Of a stretch of DNA of 64,000 nucleotides, positions 60,634 to 64,000 are shown in pieces. Source of the stretch: DASSFG01 sp035547915 (GTDB lineage: Bacteria > Planctomycetota > Planctomycetia > Pirellulales > JAICIG01); NCBI GenBank assembly GCA_035547915.1, contig DASZTS010000014.1, positions 1 through 64,000 on the forward strand, in the 5' to 3' direction. The notes below the pieces were generated by a model, which was given only the letters and a program-made list of their open reading frames with translations, was not told the DNA's origin and made no database searches. Both the position numbers and the translations under genes were made by a program. The first letter of the stretch is position 1, and each line of letters begins with the position of its first letter.

Positions 60634-63600
60634 CTACTTCTCCAGAAACAGCTCGCTCTTCACGACAAAGCGGAGGAGGTCTTGCAGGCGGTACTCGGTG
60701 GATTTCAATTCTAGCCCCCGCTCCTTGAGGAACTCAAGTTCCGGGTAGCTGAGCGTGCGGCCCGTGGCATAACCGGCCAGATGCTTGAGGAACGAGAACG
60801 CGACCTGGTCGAGCCGTTCGTCGGCCAAATAGGCCTTCAAGCCGTTGGCGTCGTCGACCTGCCTTCCATCGGGCAGGGTCGAACGGGCATCGACCGCCGG
60901 ATCGGACAGCCCTTTGAATCGGCCGCCGGCATCGAATTGTTCCAAGGGTAGCCCCCAGGGATCAATGCCGGCATGACACTTCACGCAGCCCGGCTGATTG
61001 CGATGTCGCTCGAGTTTTTCGCGGAGTGTGAGCTTCAGCCCGTCGTCGTTCGGCAACGCCGGCACGTTGGGCGGTGGATCGTCCGGCGGCTCCGCGATGA
61101 TCTTGCGCGCCAGCCACGCGCCCCGCTTCACGGGATTCACTTCGCGGCCGTCCGACAGGCCGGCCAAGATTCCGGCCTGGGCCAACAGACCGCCGAGGTT
61201 GGCGTTGTCGTGTGAGATGGCGACGAATTCGAAGCCGGTCTCCGTACGATCGGCCAGATCGTAATAGTTCGCCACGACCTCGTTGGCCACGATGAAGTCG
61301 GAACGGACCAGGTTCCGCAGCGGCAGATTGTTCCGCAACAGGTGCAGAAGGAATTCGACCGGCTCGCCGCGCAACTGAGTTTTGGCGTGGCGGGTGAGTC
61401 GCGGATAGCGTCGGCGGTCCGTCTCGACGACGTCGAGCTTGTCGAGGTTCAACCACTGCGACGCGAATTCACGCGCGAACTGGCCGCAGCGTGGATCTGC
61501 CACCATGCGTTCGATCTCCGGATCGAGTGACGCGAGCAGTTGGCCAGAGGCAGCAAGTTGCAGCAGCCGCTCGTCGGGCGGAGCATTCCAGAGAAAGTAC
61601 GACAATTTCGCGGCCAGCTCATAACCGTCGAGAGGCTCACCTTGCGGGCTCTCGCTCTGCTCGATCAAGAACAAGAACTGCGGCGACGTCAGCACCACGA
61701 GCAGCGCATCTTTGATGCTCTGCCGGAATTCTCCGCATCGGCCGAACGAGTCCTGCCAGACCGCCATCAGCGCCTCCTCTTCTTGGGCTGCCAGGGGCCG
61801 ACGAAACGCGCGCGTGGCGAACGACCGCAACACGTCGCGGGCGTACTCGGCCGATTCGGACGGATGGGGCGAGGCGATAAAGATGTTGCGATGCGTGGCC
61901 GGGGGCCAAGTGTCGTAGAACGGCCCCTCGAATTCCACCGAACGGAGCAGGAGTCGCGGCATATCGCGGCCATCGGTGTATTCGCTGCGGACGCCGATCT
62001 CCCGCACGCCTGCCAGGTAGTTGACGTTGTCCTTTTCCACATCGGGGCTGGGGAAATTCCCGATCGCCCCCTCGAACACATAGTCCTGCGGCTCGCACGA
62101 GGTGACGACCCGTGCCGTGCCGACCTGCGTCAATGTGCTGCCGCAGTCGCGCCTCAGTCCGAGGTGCACGCCGATCCGCGGCTGACGCTTTGCGAAAGTC
62201 GAAAAGCGCGTGGCCGCTTCGTGTGCCGGGTCGAGTGGCGTAAGCACCAGGCGGGCCGCCGCCGGCTGGCCGCCGTAGATGGCGGACACATTTAGCGGAC
62301 CGGCAGGCAGATGCAACGCTAGAAAGGCCGGTTGCGAGAGGGTTCCCGAAAACCGCAGCTCGCCCAGCAGCAGCGTCAGGTTCTGCCGTTTCTCGTTGTT
62401 GGGCTGGGGCGGCGTGGCCGCATCGGCCGCCAAGTAGATGTCGGCCTGATAGATGCCCGCCGTCGGAATCGACACCGATTGCGGCTGGCCCAGGTTCTCG
62501 ACCGTCAACGCTCCGGCCGATGAAGCATCCTGGCTCGCGGCGCCGGGGTCGAGGAGCAGGCCGTCGTCGTACTTCGCGGCCTTGACCGTTACGCGAAATC
62601 GTCCCTCGTCGGGCAGTTCACGTAGCGAGATTTTGAAATTGGCCTTCGGGCCGTAGGTGCTGTCGACCTGGAACTCTTCGTCACTGGGGATGGCCGGCCG
62701 CAACAGCAGGCCCTGGGGCACCGTCTCGTAGGCCAGCCCCTTGGGATAACCTTCCGAGCCACGCATGCAGGCAAACACCGCATGGTAGATGCTGTCGTAT
62801 TCCCGCCAGCCACGCACCGTATCGTTCCCCTGATACCCCTCGATGAAGCGATACTGCGTGCGCATGAAGAACGGCCGGTATTCGAACGGCTTCGTGGGAC
62901 TGAGCTGCGTGACCACGAAGTCGTCGTTCTTGAGCAGATGGCTGAGCGCCCCCAGAATCAGATTGTCGGGGCATGGCGTCGGGTTGATATGCTCGCCCAG
63001 ATCCATGCGAAAATTCTGGATGCTGGGCGGCGATCGTTCGTCGACGATGCACCGGTCGAGCAACTTCTCCGCGATGCCGAAATACGCGTCGATCAGCAGG
63101 GGCGAGAGCAGCATCGACTGGCCGTTGTTCAAGAAGCCCTCCTTGGAGACGGTGTCGGGGGGCAACACATCGGTCAGATCGTCGTCGAGACCCAGCAGGT
63201 CGCGTAGTGTGTTGCGATATTGGGCGACCGTCAGCCGACGCACCGAACCGTTCTTGTCGGGCTTGCGTGACCGCGCCACGGCGATGGCCTGGTCGATCCA
63301 GTCGGTCAGCGATCGCCGTTCGTCGGCCGTCGGTTGCGGCTCGTCTTCGGGCGGCATCGCCTCGTCGGCCAGTTGGCGGCGGATCTCGGTCCAGAGGAAC
63401 GGTTGTCTACCCGCGAGCGAGCCGTCGAGATGATCGACGCGCACACCCGATTTCATCTCTTCGGGGTTGTGGCAGCGCACGCAGTATTTGGCGAGCAGTG
63501 GTTGCACCTGCTCGCGGAAACGCGTTTGAATGGCCGCCAGCGGAGCGGCAGTCGGCGGCTCTTCCCCTCGCACGGCCGAAACCAACCCCGGCCCGGCCAA

Positions 63601-63693
63601 TAGCATCAGGCTGATGACGCGGAATCGCCACGGCGAACCAAATTGAGCGCCCAGGCCATGCGATCGACGTGGGCAGCATCTACCGCACATCAT
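60634..63693 (-). CDS. Exported DUF1592-type protein (PSCyt3: DUF1587/1595/1592/1588/1585) with heme c motifs
   Basis: About 1019 residues. ATG 63693 has GAGAGG eight bases upstream; ATG 63699 is two codons earlier. After an export segment (to about 44) comes a cytochrome-like region with CVRCH near residues 71-75. Then the planctomycete multi-domain set: DUF1587 ('RLTVAQYRNTLRDLLGLDDDL'), DUF1595, DUF1592 ('SYFLWNAPPDERLLQLAASGQL'), DUF1588 ('GILAGLSDGREVNPVKRGAW', 'GCVKCHAGIDPWGLPLEQFD') and DUF1585 at the end ('LAGYATGRTLSYPELEFLKE'). CVKCH is a second heme c site. It is the first gene of an operon with the DUF1552 protein. Presumed periplasmic redox or polysaccharide-related function; not proven. 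Confidence 0.93.
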   Translation of the reverse strand: MMCGRCCPRRSHGLGAQFGSPWRFRVISLMLLAGPGLVSAVRGEEPPTAAPLAAIQTRFREQVQPLLAKYCVRCHNPEEMKSGVRVDHLDGSLAGRQPFLWTEIRRQLADEAMPPEDEPQPTADERRSLTDWIDQAIAVARSRKPDKNGSVRRLTVAQYRNTLRDLLGLDDDLTDVLPPDTVSKEGFLNNGQSMLLSPLLIDAYFGIAEKLLDRCIVDERSPPSIQNFRMDLGEHINPTPCPDNLILGALSHLLKNDDFVVTQLSPTKPFEYRPFFMRTQYRFIEGYQGNDTVRGWREYDSIYHAVFACMRGSEGYPKGLAYETVPQGLLLRPAIPSDEEFQVDSTYGPKANFKISLRELPDEGRFRVTVKAAKYDDGLLLDPGAASQDASSAGALTVENLGQPQSVSIPTAGIYQADIYLAADAATPPQPNNEKRQNLTLLLGELRFSGTLSQPAFLALHLPAGPLNVSAIYGGQPAAARLVLTPLDPAHEAATRFSTFAKRQPRIGVHLGLRRDCGSTLTQVGTARVVTSCEPQDYVFEGAIGNFPSPDVEKDNVNYLAGVREIGVRSEYTDGRDMPRLLLRSVEFEGPFYDTWPPATHRNIFIASPHPSESAEYARDVLRSFATRAFRRPLAAQEEEALMAVWQDSFGRCGEFRQSIKDALLVVLTSPQFLFLIEQSESPQGEPLDGYELAAKLSYFLWNAPPDERLLQLAASGQLLASLDPEIERMVADPRCGQFAREFASQWLNLDKLDVVETDRRRYPRLTRHAKTQLRGEPVEFLLHLLRNNLPLRNLVRSDFIVANEVVANYYDLADRTETGFEFVAISHDNANLGGLLAQAGILAGLSDGREVNPVKRGAWLARKIIAEPPDDPPPNVPALPNDDGLKLTLREKLERHRNQPGCVKCHAGIDPWGLPLEQFDAGGRFKGLSDPAVDARSTLPDGRQVDDANGLKAYLADERLDQVAFSFLKHLAGYATGRTLSYPELEFLKERGLELKSTEYRLQDLLRFVVKSELFLEK

Positions 63694-63699
63694 GTTCAT

Positions 63700-64000
63700 T
63701 GCCTCTCTAACGATCCGCCGCTGATCGTGGGAAACCCTCTTCTCCCCTTCCCACGGAAAACATCTCGCTTGATCGGATTGTAGTCTGCGGAGAACTTGTG
63801 CGGCAGTGCGGGACCGGCAATGCGCCGGGACCCCGCATCTGCATTATCCGCATTCCCCGCGTCGCGGCTGTCACGGCATCGACAGTCAGCCGACGGCAGC
63901 GACCACAATTAGTTTTGCAAAAATCGTGTGAACCTTCTGAAACCTTTCACGTCTATCAGGGTATAAGCTGACGGACGCGGACGACGCTGGGGTCGATCTG
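63700..64000. other. Right-edge intergenic region
   Basis: The last 300 bases hold no recognisable gene. A stretch at 63930-63955 resembles an ECF-type promoter for a plus-strand gene beyond the window. The minus-strand promoter of the DUF1592 operon should also lie here. Confidence 0.4.
63930..63955 (+). promoter_or_regulatory. ECF-type promoter-like sequence
   Basis: GAACCTT (63930-63936) and GTCTA (63951-63955) are separated by 14 bases. This resembles the GAACTT...GTC/TCTA elements recognised by many ECF sigma factors. The next gene would begin outside the window. A chance match is possible in 300 bases. Confidence 0.3.

Noticed and set aside
1..64000. CRISPR arrays, tRNA and rRNA genes, complete insertion sequences
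   Set aside because: No regularly spaced short repeats, no cloverleaf-like sequences and no complete transposase were found on either strand by reading.

Overview
The window looks like a chromosomal segment of a planctomycete, most likely of the Pirellulales type. The GC-rich DNA carries several gene families that are diagnostic of that phylum: DUF1549/DUF1553 and DUF1592/DUF1552 proteins with c-type heme motifs, a pre-peptidase C-terminal (PPC) domain protein, very long WD40-repeat exported proteins, a Ser/Thr kinase paired with a divergent ECF sigma factor, a 3.5-thousand-residue surface protein with an LEPR-XLL-like N-terminus, and a tetrahydromethanopterin C1 enzyme (ftr). No tRNA, rRNA, CRISPR array or complete insertion sequence was seen.

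Layout. 0-7.4 kb: tail of a probable IS200/REP-type transposase with palindromes, a planctomycete-specific predicted winged-helix protein, a His/Gly-rich exported protein, a flippase-like membrane protein, a sialidase, a BatA/VWA membrane protein and a small basic protein with its own promoter and terminator. 8-17.4 kb: a BlaI/M56 peptidase regulatory pair with two operator-like sites, a TPR protein, a membrane-fusion protein plus MacB-type permease, a STAS/anti-sigma-kinase partner-switching pair, a hypothetical protein and kptA. 17.6-28.2 kb (minus strand): a three-gene operon, DUF1549/DUF1553 protein then PPC protein then cytochrome/WD40 protein. 28.4-32.4 kb: kinase-WD40 protein and divergent ECF sigma factor. 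32.7-43.2 kb: the giant surface protein. 43.3-49 kb: ftr, a TPR protein, a SIS isomerase, a ROK kinase and queC. 49-52.5 kb: a patchy region with a frameshifted membrane-protein gene, two small zinc-ribbon proteins, a response regulator, a cupin and several hairpins. 52.7-64 kb: nadD, a second giant WD40 protein, a HAD hydrolase, an RCC1-repeat protein and a DUF1592/DUF1552 operon.

The most unusual signal outside genes is a dispersed repeat of about 100 bp with imperfect terminal inverted repeats and a conserved central hairpin. It occurs in four intergenic copies plus one solo end (17.5, 31.7, 49.5 and 50.3 kb). Two oppositely oriented copies bracket a single zinc-ribbon gene. A second theme is paired alanine-rich coiled coils in two neighbouring exported proteins of the 17.6-28.2 kb operon.

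All calls come from reading the sequence and recognising families. No database search was run, so domain limits are approximate.
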